Below, in pieces: positions 13,309-25,100 of a DNA stretch of 64,000 nucleotides (the first letter of the stretch is position 1; each line of letters starts with the position of its first letter). A program made the position numbers and the translations under genes. Under the pieces are notes generated by a model that did no database searches, had not been told where the DNA came from, and saw only the letters and a program-made list of their open reading frames with translations. This DNA is from Pelargonium tetragonum (lineage: Eukaryota > Streptophyta > Magnoliopsida > Geraniales > Geraniaceae), in the NCBI GenBank assembly GCA_036897445.1, contig JAYMTL010000064.1, positions 1 to 64,000 of the forward strand, in the 5' to 3' direction.

Positions 13309-13375
13309 CGAGGTGTAGCGCAGCCTGGTCAGCGCATCTTGGGTACAGAAATAGGTTCGAATCCTGTCACCTTGA
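13309..13375 (+). pseudogene. trnP-UGG: tRNA-Pro pseudogene, anticodon stem deleted
   Basis: Both ends match native plant mitochondrial trnP(UGG). The acceptor CGAGGTG pairs with CACCTTG with one G-T pair. The D arm GCGC/GCGC is intact, and the T arm ATAGG/CCTGT encloses TTCGAAT. The length is 67 nt, against about 75 nt for the family as I recall it. The missing bases are about four from the 5' side of the anticodon stem and loop and about four from the variable region. Only a TCT/AGA three-base stem can form, and the base before the presumptive anticodon is not T, so no normal anticodon loop results. It begins 29 nt after trnF and lies 24 nt before the trnE remnant. It could still act as a tRNA-like processing signal in a cluster transcript, which is an inference. 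Confidence 0.82.
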
Positions 13376-13399
13376 ATGAGTCATTTCGATTTCTTTCGG

Positions 13400-13472
13400 G
13401 TCCCTTTCGTCTAGTGGTTAGGACATCGTCTTTTCAAGTCGAAGACAGGGTATACTATACACCTAAGGGATA
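13400..13472 (+). pseudogene. trnE-UUC: tRNA-Glu pseudogene, T arm replaced
   Basis: The first two thirds are nearly identical to plant mitochondrial trnE(UUC) as I recall it. The acceptor GTCCCTT pairs with AAGGGAT at the 3' end, the D arm is GTC/GAC with TAGTGGTTA, and the anticodon loop TTTTCAA carries TTC. The usual T arm with a TTCGATT loop is absent. Its place is taken by AGGGTATACTATACACCT, which folds as a different AT-rich hairpin with one bulged A and lacks the conserved T-loop bases. Acceptor complementarity is kept and total length is 73 nt, so the change is local. Loss of the T loop should abolish normal tRNA function, and I call it a pseudogene. A gene-conversion or template-switch event could have produced it. 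Confidence 0.8.
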
Positions 13473-16400
13473 TGTAAGATAAGTAAAGTCGCCCAACCTA
13501 AAGGTTTCCTCGACCTTCTCATATCATAGGCTATAGGAAGGGCCTCGAGTACGCTCTGGTTTTATAAAGCATAAATTTAGAAGAAAGCTTAGAGTAATTC
13601 CAGAAGGCTTTGCGCTGTTCCACTTGTAGTCAATAGACGAACTCTTTGGTAGAGAATACATGCAGTAGTAATTTAAGAGAGAGTTGTATATCTTTGCTAG
13701 AATTTGTTAACTTCGGGGGGACGTTTAGTAAAGTTAAAAGTAGGAATAGCACAAAAGCTTTTTGTTTTTCAACAAAAAAAAAGTAACTCGAACTTTAATT
13801 AAAGAGGGTTTATCTCCTTTCTTTTTGGAACTCCTAGCTAGGTAGGATTTTTAGGAAAGCATCTAGAAAAGTGTATGTGTAAATGCTTCGATCATATGAA
13901 AAAGAGTGCCTATATTATATACAGTTTAGTAAGACTAGAAGGTTTCGGGGAGTTGTTATAAAAAAAAGCTTAGTCTTAGAGTAGTATCCGTAAGTATGTG
14001 CTAACTCTTCGCAGCTTCCTCTCTTTATAGGTCTAAGATCTTTTACTTTTAAAAGCCTTATAATTCAAAGTGCTATATACTGAGTCAAAAAAAAATAGGA
14101 TATTTTTGAAACAAAAATCCTTTTATGCTGCATAGGTAGAATTATAGTATAGAACTATAGACTTTACTTTAAGAGTATATAAACCGAAAAGATAAAGAAA
14201 CAAAAAGATATTTGTCAAGCTAGGAATTCTTTATAAAACTACCTCTAGATCTAGAAGGGCTTCCCTAGCAATGTCCTTTGAAGCCCCGTGCTTTCTTTTT
14301 ACTTGAGGTAAAACCCTTAAAAATCTCTACACAGGGGTTCTCTATCTCTATTTTTACTATAGCTTTTTGCCTCCTAAAAAATACGTATATAAAATTCTTT
14401 ACTGGATTTACTATTCCTTTCTTATGAATTTTAACTCTTTTATTCGATAAGCCCGGTACTTAATTGACTTCTTACCTCGGGTGCTCCTCTAGGGAACTTC
14501 CAATACCCGTAAAAAAATCACTTTTATTAGCTATTCGCGGATTTAGGAAATAATATAGGAAGAGCTTAAAGCAGTTGCTGGGTTTGAACCCCAAAAAATG
14601 ACAAAGCTAAATTTAGAAATTCAATTAAATATTGTTGAATAGAAGATCCACTAACAGCACGAGACAAAAGCGTAGATAAAGAAGAAGTCTTATAGTGATT
14701 TTTGTATATTAGATTCTGCAAATAGCAGCTAAATAAAATTTTAATGACTCTACTTTAACTTTAGCTTGACTGAATTCTGCATAAAGAATAAACTATAAAA
14801 AAATATATATATATATATATATATATCTAAGTCTTTTATATAAGGAGTGAATCTTAGTATAGTATAAACCTAAAACAAAGTATGGAAAGTGAATTCTTAT
14901 AATGTTTATATCAGTGGATTCAATCCAGTTAGCATTTCGGTAGATTGCTGTCTATTTACACATACATATATTTAAGAGCGACTGGGGCATTTATCCAAAA
15001 AAGGAATAGAGTACAATAGTATAAGCAAGGGATCCTTTTTTCAGTGTCATAAATGAAGGCTCTAAAAAGCCCTTTTGAACAAGAAAATGATAAGTCTCAA
15101 AAGGTTTCTTAAACCTGCTAAACTAAAACCCATTTTTTAACACCCGTGTGTTTAGGCCCCCTTTTTAATTTGAAAGGAGTTTCTTAGTCTATACTCTTTA
15201 TTATCCAGAGTTTTGGAGAGCGCTCCTCAAGAGTTGCAGAGATAGATTAGGACTTTTTATAAAAAGGGGCCGTATGAAACCCTTGGAAGCAAGAAGTGAA
15301 AGATAAGTTAGGACATAATTCGTAACTTTTTACTAGACCCCGACTCTTCGGTACTGCACTATAAAGCACTCAGTATTGATTGAGATTTAAAAAAACTCCT
15401 ACCAAAGGATCTGTTTCTTCCTCTACTACCTCATAATATCCTTTTTGTTCATTCTATTTTGCTTGTTGAAATCAGAGCCAGATTACTAAGGGATAATACT
15501 CGGGCTCTTTTTTTACGTGAGTTCCTTTTATTTAATTAGATTAATCCTCTCTCTCTTTTTGCTAAAATTTGATAGCTATAAAATGAAAGGATAAACACAA
15601 GAAAGATTTTTTTAGTTCCTTGTCCAGATATTCGAGTTAAGAGCTCCCTTTAACCTCTCTTACACTTTTTAATCTAAGGAGACGCAAGAATTTCATGGCA
15701 CATTAATTGAGCAAAGAGTCCCGCAATTTTTCTAGTTTTGTTTCCTAGGCTACCCTTGCATACAGAAACCTATAAAGAAGTGCAAATTCGCTAACTCTGC
15801 TCATAAGGGCTGGTATCTGGTATTCCTTGGATATATATATCCAATAAAATCTCCCTTTTTTATAGACTTGCCACTTGCCTTTATTCCTGCAACTCTTGTA
15901 CTGAGTATAGATCTCCTTTACGTTTACGGCACCCACGTTTTAAAGTTATTCTAGTAAAAAAAAGCCCTGCCTTCTATCGAATTATTGTGCCCCTCCAATT
16001 TTTGAGACACTTTAAAGAAGAAACTTCTTGTATTGAATCCAAAAAGCTAACCCCTTTCATTTTAATAAAGAATACCCTGCAAAAACGTATACAAGTATAA
16101 AAACTATGGATCAAACAAGCGCACTTAATGAATTACCGTAAACTTGTGAATAAAGACTAAGATAAAAAAACCAAAGCTTTTCCTTTATTAGATAGATCTA
16201 ACCCCAGTATTACGGACACTTGAGGAACTCTTTTTCTTCTTATATAATCCGCAATTACGCTTGTTGGAACCCCCAAACCTAATAATAAGAAAAAGAAGCA
16301 AGCTCCGTTAGAAACTAGTAAGATATCTCCCTTACAAATTTGTAATTACTCAATCCCAGCTTACCCGGCAGCCCTCTCTCTAACTATTCTCTTCTGTACG

Positions 16401-16500
16401 GCCTATTCCGCGTCCTCAAACAAGAAAGAGCCTATCCAGTCATTTTGACCTCTGAGACTTTTGCGCCCGTTTTAACGCATTCTAGAAATGAGTCTTAATA
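13473..16500. other. AT-rich spacer after the tRNA cluster
   Basis: No gene is recognised. It contains the AT dinucleotide tract at 14803-14826 and runs of alternating purine and pyrimidine blocks. At 14588-14604 the minus strand has a T-arm-like string (GGGGTTCAAACCCA) without acceptor, D or anticodon arms around it, so no tRNA is called. Confidence 0.55.
14803..14826. repeat. AT dinucleotide microsatellite, 12 units
   Basis: Twelve uninterrupted AT units follow an A run and end at a C. Long pure dinucleotide tracts are uncommon in plant mitochondrial spacer and this is the longest in the window. It has no visible link to a gene. Confidence 0.95.
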
Positions 16501-18540
16501 ATTGGGGGGCATCTTACACCGGATCTAGTAAAGGAGCAGACATTTAAAGCAGCCCCTTATCCTTAAATGAAAGACTTCTTTCAAACCTAGTGAAAAGTTT
16601 AGGGGTGGAACCAAATCATGCTTAAGGTGCTATCCGACTGATTTCATAGCCCTTTATTCATTATAATGAATATTGAGAAATCCTGCCTATCCTATGCGTG
16701 GGACGTTTGTAGAATGAGAATCATTACCCCAAGTTCTTTATGCCTAAGTCAGAAAAGAAATCGAGTCCCTTACCCTTTTTTTAGAGAAAGAATCTCGTTC
16801 ATCTTAACTTAAGAAGCGGAACTAGAAAAGCTATCCAAATAAAAGAAAGGATCCATTGACCAAGCTTTTTGACTTGACTTCTAAGAGAAAAGACCTGTCA
16901 GACTAATCCCTACTTCAAAGACTATAAAAAGGAAACTCATGTAAGACTACGACTACAATAATAAGAATAAGAAACTAACTACACTAGCTAAACTAAGGGC
17001 TTCTCTTTACTAGACTATAACTTACTAACGACTAACTGGGCAAACTCCCCACGGAAGACTTGTAGCTGACATATGCTTTTAAAAGCGCCTTTTTTATATA
17101 CATAACGTAACGGCTAATATAGCAAATTACCTTTTGTCTTATAAACCCACTTATAAGGAATCTTGAGCCCACCACCCACTCTGTCTTAAAAAAACAATTA
17201 CCTATCTTATCTTCGATACCTTGCTTTTAATTAAGTAAAGACTTTCAAAATTGATAATGAAGTTTCGTTCACAAGGGTTCCAGATTTATAGAAATTTTTT
17301 TTTACCTTAAGGCTTTGACTCTATCTTTATTCTATCCTTTGTTTCATTACCCTATACTTGCTCGTCCAAATTCCCAAGACTCTAACTCCATTCTAGCAAG
17401 TAGGATATAGCGCTAGCCTTTCACTCTCAATCTGAGTCAAACCCACTGAGCTTTCTTAATAACTTCATAACCTGAAATCTAGATCCTTCTTTTCAAGCAA
17501 ACAAATTTGTTTACTAATTTACTAAAAAAACTTTCATAGCTAAGCGGCTAACCTATAAACCCCGAATAGAACAATATTAAGGAGTACCCGATACAGCAGG
17601 AAAACCCAGTTAGGTGAAAACCTGGCTTATTTATTTATAGAAAAGGACTTATCATAAATTGATGGGGTAGCTATAAAAGCCCTAAGATAAAAAGGGGTCT
17701 TCAAGCCTCTAAGAAACACGGCATAAGAGTTTGGAAAGCTAGCTATAAAGGTGAGTCAGGGTCCTCTTCTTTGTTCCTTAGGTTTGAGCTTAAGTAAAGT
17801 TTGCTATAAACTATAAAGTAAGAGGGCAGTCAGCAGTATCGGGTCTTTCCCCAGGTCCCAAGCCTTCTTAAGTTTTTTTGGTAAAGGAGGGGGTACCGGT
17901 CAAAATAAAAAGTCTCATATCAAAAAAGGAGTTTTCAACTTGCAGGCAGTTGGTTTCTCTCTTCTTTTTCTCATTCATTTATTGACTTTGTTTGTGGGAA
18001 AAGCTTTGGATCCTATGTGAAAGCTTGATTTTTCCTATTCTGTTACGCGATTCTCTTCTTCTCTTTATGCCCTATTTTATTTAAGCAGGAAATTTCCTTG
18101 ACTCATTTTTATAAAAAGGTCTTATCCTACATACAGTTACATCGCAAAAAGGGACATTTCTCTTCTGAAAAGACCCTCTTTACGAGCTCTTTAGCATGAA
18201 ATTGCTGTCTTTTTATGCCGAGTCGGAACTCCCTTTTCTAAAAAGGTTAGACCTTATATACAAGACGCTTCTTATCTTACCTATTTGTACTAGCTAGTTA
18301 GTTATAGAGATAGTTAGTAGATAGTAGTTGTTTTCTATTGCTATTGTATTAGGTTTTATTGGTTTCTTCTAATTCTAGGGGATCCTCCTCTTTGTATTCT
18401 TTGTTTATTGTTAGAGATGATAGTGCCTAGTAGAAGTGAGAGAGAATACCTATTGACTCTCTCAGGATTCCTAATTTGAAAGTCAAAACTGTAGGACTTT
18501 TCTCGCTATATGAATCGTACTTTTTCGATTTTTGCCAAGT
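16501..18540. other. Spacer, slightly GC-richer, no gene recognised
   Basis: No gene is recognised. There is an 18-bp perfect palindrome at 16655-16672. The phrase at 16812-16837 (GAAGCGGAACTAGAAAAGCT) recurs with two differences at 29177-29196, a sign of dispersed repeats. At 18468-18486 the phrase TTCCTAATTTGAAAGTCAA recurs exactly at 54463-54481. Confidence 0.5.
16655..16672. repeat. 18-bp perfect palindrome
   Basis: TATTCATTATAATGAATA is its own reverse complement with no spacer. It is AT-rich, lies in spacer and has no adjacent gene. Confidence 0.8.
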
Positions 18541-18590
18541 TCCAAAGTAGGATTGCTCCTATAAAAAAATGACTAAAATTGTATGCAATT
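18541..18590 (+). repeat. Dispersed repeat Y, copy 1
   Basis: The phrase AAAGTAGGATTGCTCCTATA followed by ATGACTAAAATTGTAT is shared, at roughly 75% identity by eye, with 33352-33405 and 46615-46670 in the same orientation. The shared stretch is about 45-50 bp. This copy sits directly upstream of repeat X copy 1, so X and Y may be parts of one longer ancestral unit. Confidence 0.6.
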
Positions 18591-18796
18591 CCCCTCAAAT
18601 AGACAAAAACGAAAGGTGTAACTTTGATCCCGCATAACAAGAGCAGGAATCACTTATATATACGAGACTGTGAATCAAAGGGATTGCTCTCGAAAAAGAG
18701 AACTTTGAAGTAAGAAGCCTAGACAGAGCTTCCAAAAAGGTAAATCATAACTGGAAAGAACGAGAGCTCAAAGGTTCAAGTCAGCTCACTTAATCT
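18591..18796 (+). repeat. Dispersed repeat X, copy 1
   Basis: About 200 bp are homologous by eye to the minus strand at 49332-49560 and 52714-52990. Shared landmarks in order are CAGGAATCACTTATATA, GAGACTGTGAATCAAA, AGAACTTTGAAGTA, GTAAATC, GGAAAGAA and GGTTCAAGTCAGCTCACTT. Small insertions and substitutions separate the copies everywhere, indicating an old duplication. The end GGTTCAAGTC resembles a tRNA T loop, but no cloverleaf can be built around it. No open frame is conserved among the copies. Confidence 0.65.
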
Positions 18797-20899
18797 TAAT
18801 CTAGTAGGCCCTTGCCCTTAATAGGTGCAGGTATCTTCTTCCTTGTCTTATTTATCATTAGAGAAGTTGTAGCCTTATACGAATCTCTCCCTCTTTTCAT
18901 TAACGGAACAAAGAAAAAGCTAGCTAATTGAAAGCAGACTCAGAAAAGATATTAAAGTGAAAGCGACTAAGATAAGAAAAAGAGGCCCCTTTTATTTTAG
19001 TATAGTTGGGATGTCTTCCAATTGGCAGTCGAGTACTTGTTTATTGGCTTTTGGGGAGTAAAGTCTTTCATTGAAGTGGTTGCTCTTAATGTTCCTTGTT
19101 TCTTTCCCTGGTTGAGTTTCAAAAGGGGTTTACAAGGAATTGTTAAAGAGTTAAAAAGAAGAGGATTTGTTAGTTTTAGTATGAAAAAGGAAGGTCAAAG
19201 ACTGAACGACTCTTTCTTGCGCCTTGCTGACTAAAATTGAACTGTGGTAAATTCGTAATGGGGGACTTCCGCTAGGGTCTTTATTTAGGAGCAAGCTAAG
19301 AATTTTGAGGAAGAAAGAAGCATATGTGTATATTCTATTAGTATAATTAGGCAGAGAACACTTCTATTTTCAGTATCTACCAGTATTTCAAATTCTATCA
19401 CTCTCGATAGAGACAACTGAAAGTAGCTTGGCAATAGGGTATCAAATTAAAGAATAACCGGGGCCTTCTATTATCACAGAGTACACCAAGCAAAGAAAAG
19501 GTCTTATTATATAGTGGTTCTTTTTCTCTATCCTAATGGCTAAATGATCTTGAGTAATTTAAAGCATTGGGCTCTCTTCTAGATACGGGTAGTTTTAAGT
19601 AGTAGAGTCTTAGAATCATTCTTTTACGGAAGCATCCCTTAAATTGTTAACTTTTCTTACTGTCCAAAACGAACAATAACTCGGGGTTTAGCGTCGTAGT
19701 GAATCTCGAACACCTCGCGTAACTCAGGCATATTTTAAAGTAATACGGAGGAACTCAAAGAGGAATTGAATGAAAAAGGAACTCCTATAAACCTAAAAAA
19801 GGGTTTCTTAGGTTATTCTAGTTAAAGCAAGCTTTAACTAGAACCTCAAATTCTAAACAATGGAAGAAATAGAAGCCTCAACTCCAGGGTTTACAAAATC
19901 TCTATACAGAGCCACAATCCAAGCTTGCATAGTCCTATTCCTAACTTTACCTCATAACCAAATTCATAGCAACAACGTGATCCTTTAGCTGTCAAGACTC
20001 TTAATTGTAATCTTTCTAGCACAAGATACGCCTCCATTTAAGGTTTTGTTATCTTTCTTCCTTCTTAGGACTCTATACAAGACCTGTTTATGTCTTGCAC
20101 ATTATATAAGCGTTCGTTACAGTGAATATAGAATAGAAGACTGACTAGAAGTGTACTGGTAATTGAAAATCTTCCTAAGGCGTTTCTTATCTTTCTTTAT
20201 ATATAAGGTACCTAGAAATTAGCACAACCGGAATAAACTCAATTGACAAGTCTTGGTTTTAGAGTCCCATAGGAGTATAAAGCTGTAAAGAAATTCTCAT
20301 ATAGTATCTCTTTTAAGTCAGGATCCCGAGATACTACGGGTTAGCTCCTAGTAGAGATTAACCTGACAGGGAATGATTCTAAGAGTAGACACATATTAAT
20401 GAGTATAGGCTCATTCTCGGCTCAGTAATTGCTGTAATTAATACGGGTACAAGAGAAAGGTTGGGTAACTAACTTGGCTATAAACCCAGCCGAACTAAAA
20501 CGGGAACGCCTACCTAACTTGAGTTCAATGCCCTATATACCTTGCTTGCTAAAATGTTACTAAAGCCCTCCTACCTATTCTATTTTATCGTACTTTTTTG
20601 TTTAGTGTTCCTTTTGCTTAAGTTTATCGAGCCCTTGGCTTGATAGGGGAGAAACAAACCCCTGTCATATTTTGTTGATGAAAATCTATCTCATGTACCA
20701 AAAAAGACCCTAGAAAAGTGGACAAAGCCTGTACTAACTAAGTGGTTTTTAGCTATACAAAATCCGTTGGAGACATCAAATTTCAAAGTGATAAGGCTTT
20801 CCAGATAAACCTAAAACAGAACCTCTTTAAAGATCCCGCTTTTTCTCTTAGAAAAACTAAAGACACCCTACCTCACTATACCCCCCTAAGAGGCGCCTA
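18797..20899. other. Spacer, no gene recognised
   Basis: A 70-codon frame at 19022-19234 starts with TTG and has no recognisable motif, so it is not called. The strongest local structure is the palindrome at 19816-19843. Nothing else stands out on either strand. Confidence 0.5.
19816..19843. repeat. 28-bp near-perfect palindrome (13-bp arms, 2-base centre)
   Basis: The arm TTCTAGTTAAAGC is followed by AA and then by the exact reverse complement of the arm. The flanks GGTT on the left and CC on the right extend it imperfectly. This is the strongest hairpin found in the window. It may be a mitochondrial hairpin element, a recombination-made fold-back, or the tip of an RNA structure. No gene is adjacent, so a 3'-end stabilising role cannot be argued. 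Confidence 0.85.
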
Positions 20900-21450
20900 C
20901 ATAAAAAATCCCTAACGATATAACAAGAACCCCGTTTATACTGCACAAATTTCATTCAACCGGATCCACTAGACTTTAGTTTTTTCTTATGTCCAGATGA
21001 TTACCCAGAAAGAAGGTTACTCAAATTAAGGGCTATCCTAATCTATAAAGGCACGAACCTCTATAAAGGCGGAGGGCAGTGAGGTAAGCTTGCTTAAAGA
21101 CTAAGAAAAGATCCTATACTAATACTAACTAAGACTCTCTTAAACAACTACTATTAGAAAAACCTAAGATACTCCTAAATAAGAATAACAAAAATGAGTT
21201 AGTAAGCTATTACAGGACAAACAAGACCCACAATAAGAAAAGAAAAACTAAAAGACTATAAGCTATGCCAGGGAAGACAATAGGTACAGGGATCCCCCAC
21301 TAGGTAATAAGAAGAAGAGTATAGCTAGGAAGAAGACTACTTATACTAAGAAAGTCAAAGCCCCTTCTCTTGCTACTAAAAGACATAATACAAAAGTAAA
21401 GTAAGTCAACAGAAAGCAAAGAAGAACCCAGTAAAGTGGGGTCTAAGGAA
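20900..21450 (+). repeat. Family T relic (lysine-rich repeat), plus strand
   Basis: Landmarks of the tandem array at 54.85-57.26 kb recur here in the opposite orientation. They are CCTAACGATATAACAAGAAC at about 20910, GCTATGCCAGGGAAGACA at about 21264, and AAGAAGAGTATAGCTAGG at about 21310. The last reads as KKSIARKKTTYTKKVKAPSL and continues to a stop after some 30 lysine-rich residues, comparable with KKKSIAATPLQKASIAHKKK in the array. The copy is broken up and has no long frame. Confidence 0.45.
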
Positions 21451-21843
21451 TCCTTGTACTATAAAGAAACTATCATACAAGAAACTCCTTCTCTAACGTT
21501 TCAGTCCGTAAAAAGGCTATACCACTCTTAGGGTTTCCTAAGTAAAGAATTCCATAACGAAGGTACAGGCCTGGACTCTTTTTTACTTTGCTATGCCTTA
21601 ACTTACTTAAAATGTTTCCGAAAAAGGGCAATGTATAAAAAACTAATAGACCTATAAACTGGTTTTTACAATTCTATATACTTGGATTTTTCCTAATCAA
21701 TTTATAAGAAAAGTTTGATTATTGTCAGTTTCTTTTATTAATAAGAGTTTTATAAGAACAAGTCAAAGGTATAATAAAAGATCCCCTTAGTAGATCAAAA
21801 AGGCGATTCTAGTGGTAGACGGGGGGAAGCTCATTAGGTTTTT

Positions 21844-22119
21844 TTGTATAAGAGCTTTTATAGGAGGGCCCTTCTAGCTAGAGGCAACAAAGGGTCTCCT
21901 AAGAAAGCAGGTATTATAAAGAAGGAAGGTCTAGCTCCTAACAACGGAGCTCAAAAGACTCCTACTAAGAGAAAAGGAGATAGAGAGTCTAGCTCTCAGA
22001 AAGGTAACAAACAAGTCAAGAAAAAAAGAATTAGAGGTCAGTGGGTGTATAGTGCAAGGGTTTTTACCCAACAAGATAGAATGAAACTGAGTAAAGACAC
22101 GCCTTATTGTAGAAGCTAG
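21844..22119 (+). other. 91-codon lysine-rich open frame, probable repeat relic
   Basis: The frame opens with TTG, not ATG, and encodes a strongly basic, Lys/Arg/Ser-rich low-complexity peptide from about residue 17 to 64, including GSPKKAG and QVKKKRIRGQ. It lies just downstream of a family T relic and resembles the lysine-rich minus-strand frame at 56538-56729 in composition. Such runs also arise simply from purine-rich (AAG, AGA) DNA. No family is recognised and no ribosome-related or membrane feature is seen. I consider expression unlikely. Confidence 0.2.
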
Positions 22120-25100
22120 CCCTTTTCCTAACTTTTTTTTGGTACAAATTGCCTTAGGATTTTCCAAAAAAACTAAGATTAATACTGAGTATACTATATA
22201 AACTTTTGACTCTGGGGAGTAAAAGATCCCCGTCAGTCTATCTATCAAACTAAAGAAAGATAGAAATCCTTTATATATAAGTAACAGTTTCTCGTTTTAT
22301 GCCTCTTGTAGAATCCATAGGAAAGTGCAAAGACAACTTAAGGGCACAAGTTAGGCGCTTCTTGTAAAATTAGAATTATATAAATTAAGGGAGCTAGCTC
22401 CTGGCTTAGGTCAGGTAACAAAAATTTATTAGACTGAAACAGCTCTTACATTTTTAATATTTACTTTACTTTGTTTTAGGTAGATGTCTCGAATCATAAA
22501 AAAACTATAATGAATTCTAAACTGAGTTGACACTGAATAAAAGCCAACATCAAAAAAATATACCAAAGAAGGTTTCTGTCTAATACTAATATCTATACAA
22601 ACCTAGAGTGTTTCTTTATCTCTCTTTTCTTAAGCTATCGGTTCAGGGCTTTTAATTAAGTCTTGACAAAGGAGATTCTATATCCAACCAGATTAACTAA
22701 ACTAAGTAGCTCGTCAAATTTGTTTCTTTTGCAAGTAAGAGAAATTCAAGTCCCCAGTAAGTAGAGGCTCTTTATAAAAGTCAAAGGATATTATAGCATA
22801 GAAGTGGGGTAAAATATTATAATGAAATTAGATGCGCGATCCCTTAAAATTGATTGGGGGTCAAACTTTAGAGCATCCTAGAGTTGCTTCGTAGCTTTAT
22901 GTAGACTCTTCTTGTAAAAATCTTTCCTTTTCTAGTTTAGGAAACCGCTTTATTCTGTCTTGAAGAATTTCTTTATGTCATGCTTGTTTGACCCAAAGTA
23001 CAAGATAAATAAAGAATGATAAGTGGATCCTGGTAATCAAAGTCTAAATATTTAGTAATTCTAAAGCAAGGTCAGGACTCAAAGACCCTTATAAAGATAA
23101 GGCACTCTAAAATGTATCAAGAGCTTAAAAGGTAGATTGGAAGTCTTTAGTTTCTTCTTTTTTACTGAAAAACTTTTTCTAATGGGATTGATTTTTTTTA
23201 TTGGGGGCTTTTGTGCAAGTATGTTATTCTATCAGGTATATTTTCCAAATGCGTTAAGCTTTTTCGGATACTCAGTAGTCGTATTAAAGCACTAAACTCC
23301 CTTTTTATAAGCTACAGGGACCCCTTAGGGAATCTAACTTACAATTACTAAACTAATTATGACAAGCTACTCTACTAAATCTAATATAATAGCTGCGGAG
23401 AACAAAAAGGGTACACCGAGGCTGGGACTAGAGCTAGCCCATAAGAAGTCCGCTGGTTACAGCTACAAGGGAAAGTTCTAATAATAGAAAGCTTTTTTTG
23501 AATCTCATAAGACTTATACTTAAGAAAGCAAGTCATGAAGAAGTTGATAAGAGTCCGTCAGTTTTTTCTGTACCTTTCTTTTCTGGGTTTCCGGTTTCTT
23601 AAGACATTTCCTGTAAGTAAACTCAAATAAGTTCCTGCTTTTGGATATAAAATTGGGGTTCTTCTATCTTCATTCATTTGTATTCCTTTCTTTTATTTAG
23701 CGCACTTAGAAACTAGATTGGGGAGTTCTTTTAGTTTAGGCACACAAGGAGACGCTCTATTATTAATGGGTACTCCTGGATCTTAACTTCGTTTCCTTGT
23801 ATTCCAAGAGCTACTTATACTGTGAGAATTCTTAGGACTCTAACTATCCAAAGAACTTTATGTTATACCTCTAGCTGACACAAGTAAACTTGCCGAATAG
23901 CACCTGTCTGACAGGCCTTGCTCTATAGTAGGTTTGGAGCTACTTTCTGTTTCACTCTTGCAATAAATAACTTACCTTTATAAATTGTATATTATACTGG
24001 AAACTACTTGCTTACTTTGTTTCATATCCCACAGTTCAGACTCTTTCTATTTAGGAAAAGAAAGAGAATCTGGTACCATTCAGTAATAAAAAAAGGCTGC
24101 AAAGTCTTCCTAGAGTTCCTAAACCTTACCTTAAGCAACAAGAAGACAAGCAGCAAAGGCAGGCTCTTTCGAGAAAGAGGATCTCAGGTGTAGTTTGGTC
24201 CTAATGAAAGCAAGTTAGTAAGGAAAGGTTGCTTTGGGAAAGAAATCTCAATATAGGTTCTAGCGATACTGTCATAGAAGATGAAGATATGAGCGTTACC
24301 TCTTTGGTTGATAGAAGAAACCAAGAAATTGACAGGAACACAAGCCTCCTTTTAGCTTTACAAAGTCAGTGAAGGGTCCTCTATAATAGGTACTTATCTA
24401 AACTCCTTTACTAGATCGGAATCATTCTAGCATTATGAAATTCTCTCTAGTTAGGCAAAAACCAGAATACAGAATGTCAAAAGATCTAAAATTCCTATAG
24501 TTTATAAGTTGAGTTCACTTATTTATCAGGAATCAAGAAGAACTTCGTACCTTGAAAGTCAAATACAATTTATAGAGGAACTACCTAACTAAACTAACTC
24601 TAGAAAGAAAATCCGTTTCTTTATCCAAATTCCCAAAACAAGGTATAAGACTCCCGCTAAAGCTTGCTAGATAGAGTCTCTCCGGATCCTTATTATCTTT
24701 CAAATTCTAGGATAAAGAAAATCCCCTAAAACCTTGATTTTGGTAAATATTTCAAAGAAAAAGAATACAAAAATAGAATAGTACTAATTTCCCCTACTTT
24801 AAAATAGATCTTATTATAGATATAGACCTCCTTTAGAATTCCTTGAAGTTGTCATAATCTTCATTCTATTTATGTCTATTTGATGTGGTAACTTAAACAT
24901 AAATTTTTTTATTTTAGGTGGGGCTCTATCTAACCACCTGCAAAAGCCCCTTTCACTCCCTTAGTTTGAATTGGAAGTCCTTTACATACAAATGTGTAGA
25001 TTTATAGGGGATTTTATAGGAGAAAGACTCATTCTAGGGAAAGTCTTCTTAATCTTAAGCTGTCATTTTCTTAAAAAGAAGCCTCAAATCCTCGAGATAG

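Noticed and set aside
13222-13482. 86-codon plus-strand open frame across the tRNA cluster
   Set aside because: It overlaps trnF, trnP and trnE, begins with a non-ATG codon and is a by-product of tRNA sequence.
14586-14606. Minus-strand GGGGTTCAAACCCA, T-arm-like
   Set aside because: No acceptor, D or anticodon arm could be found around it.
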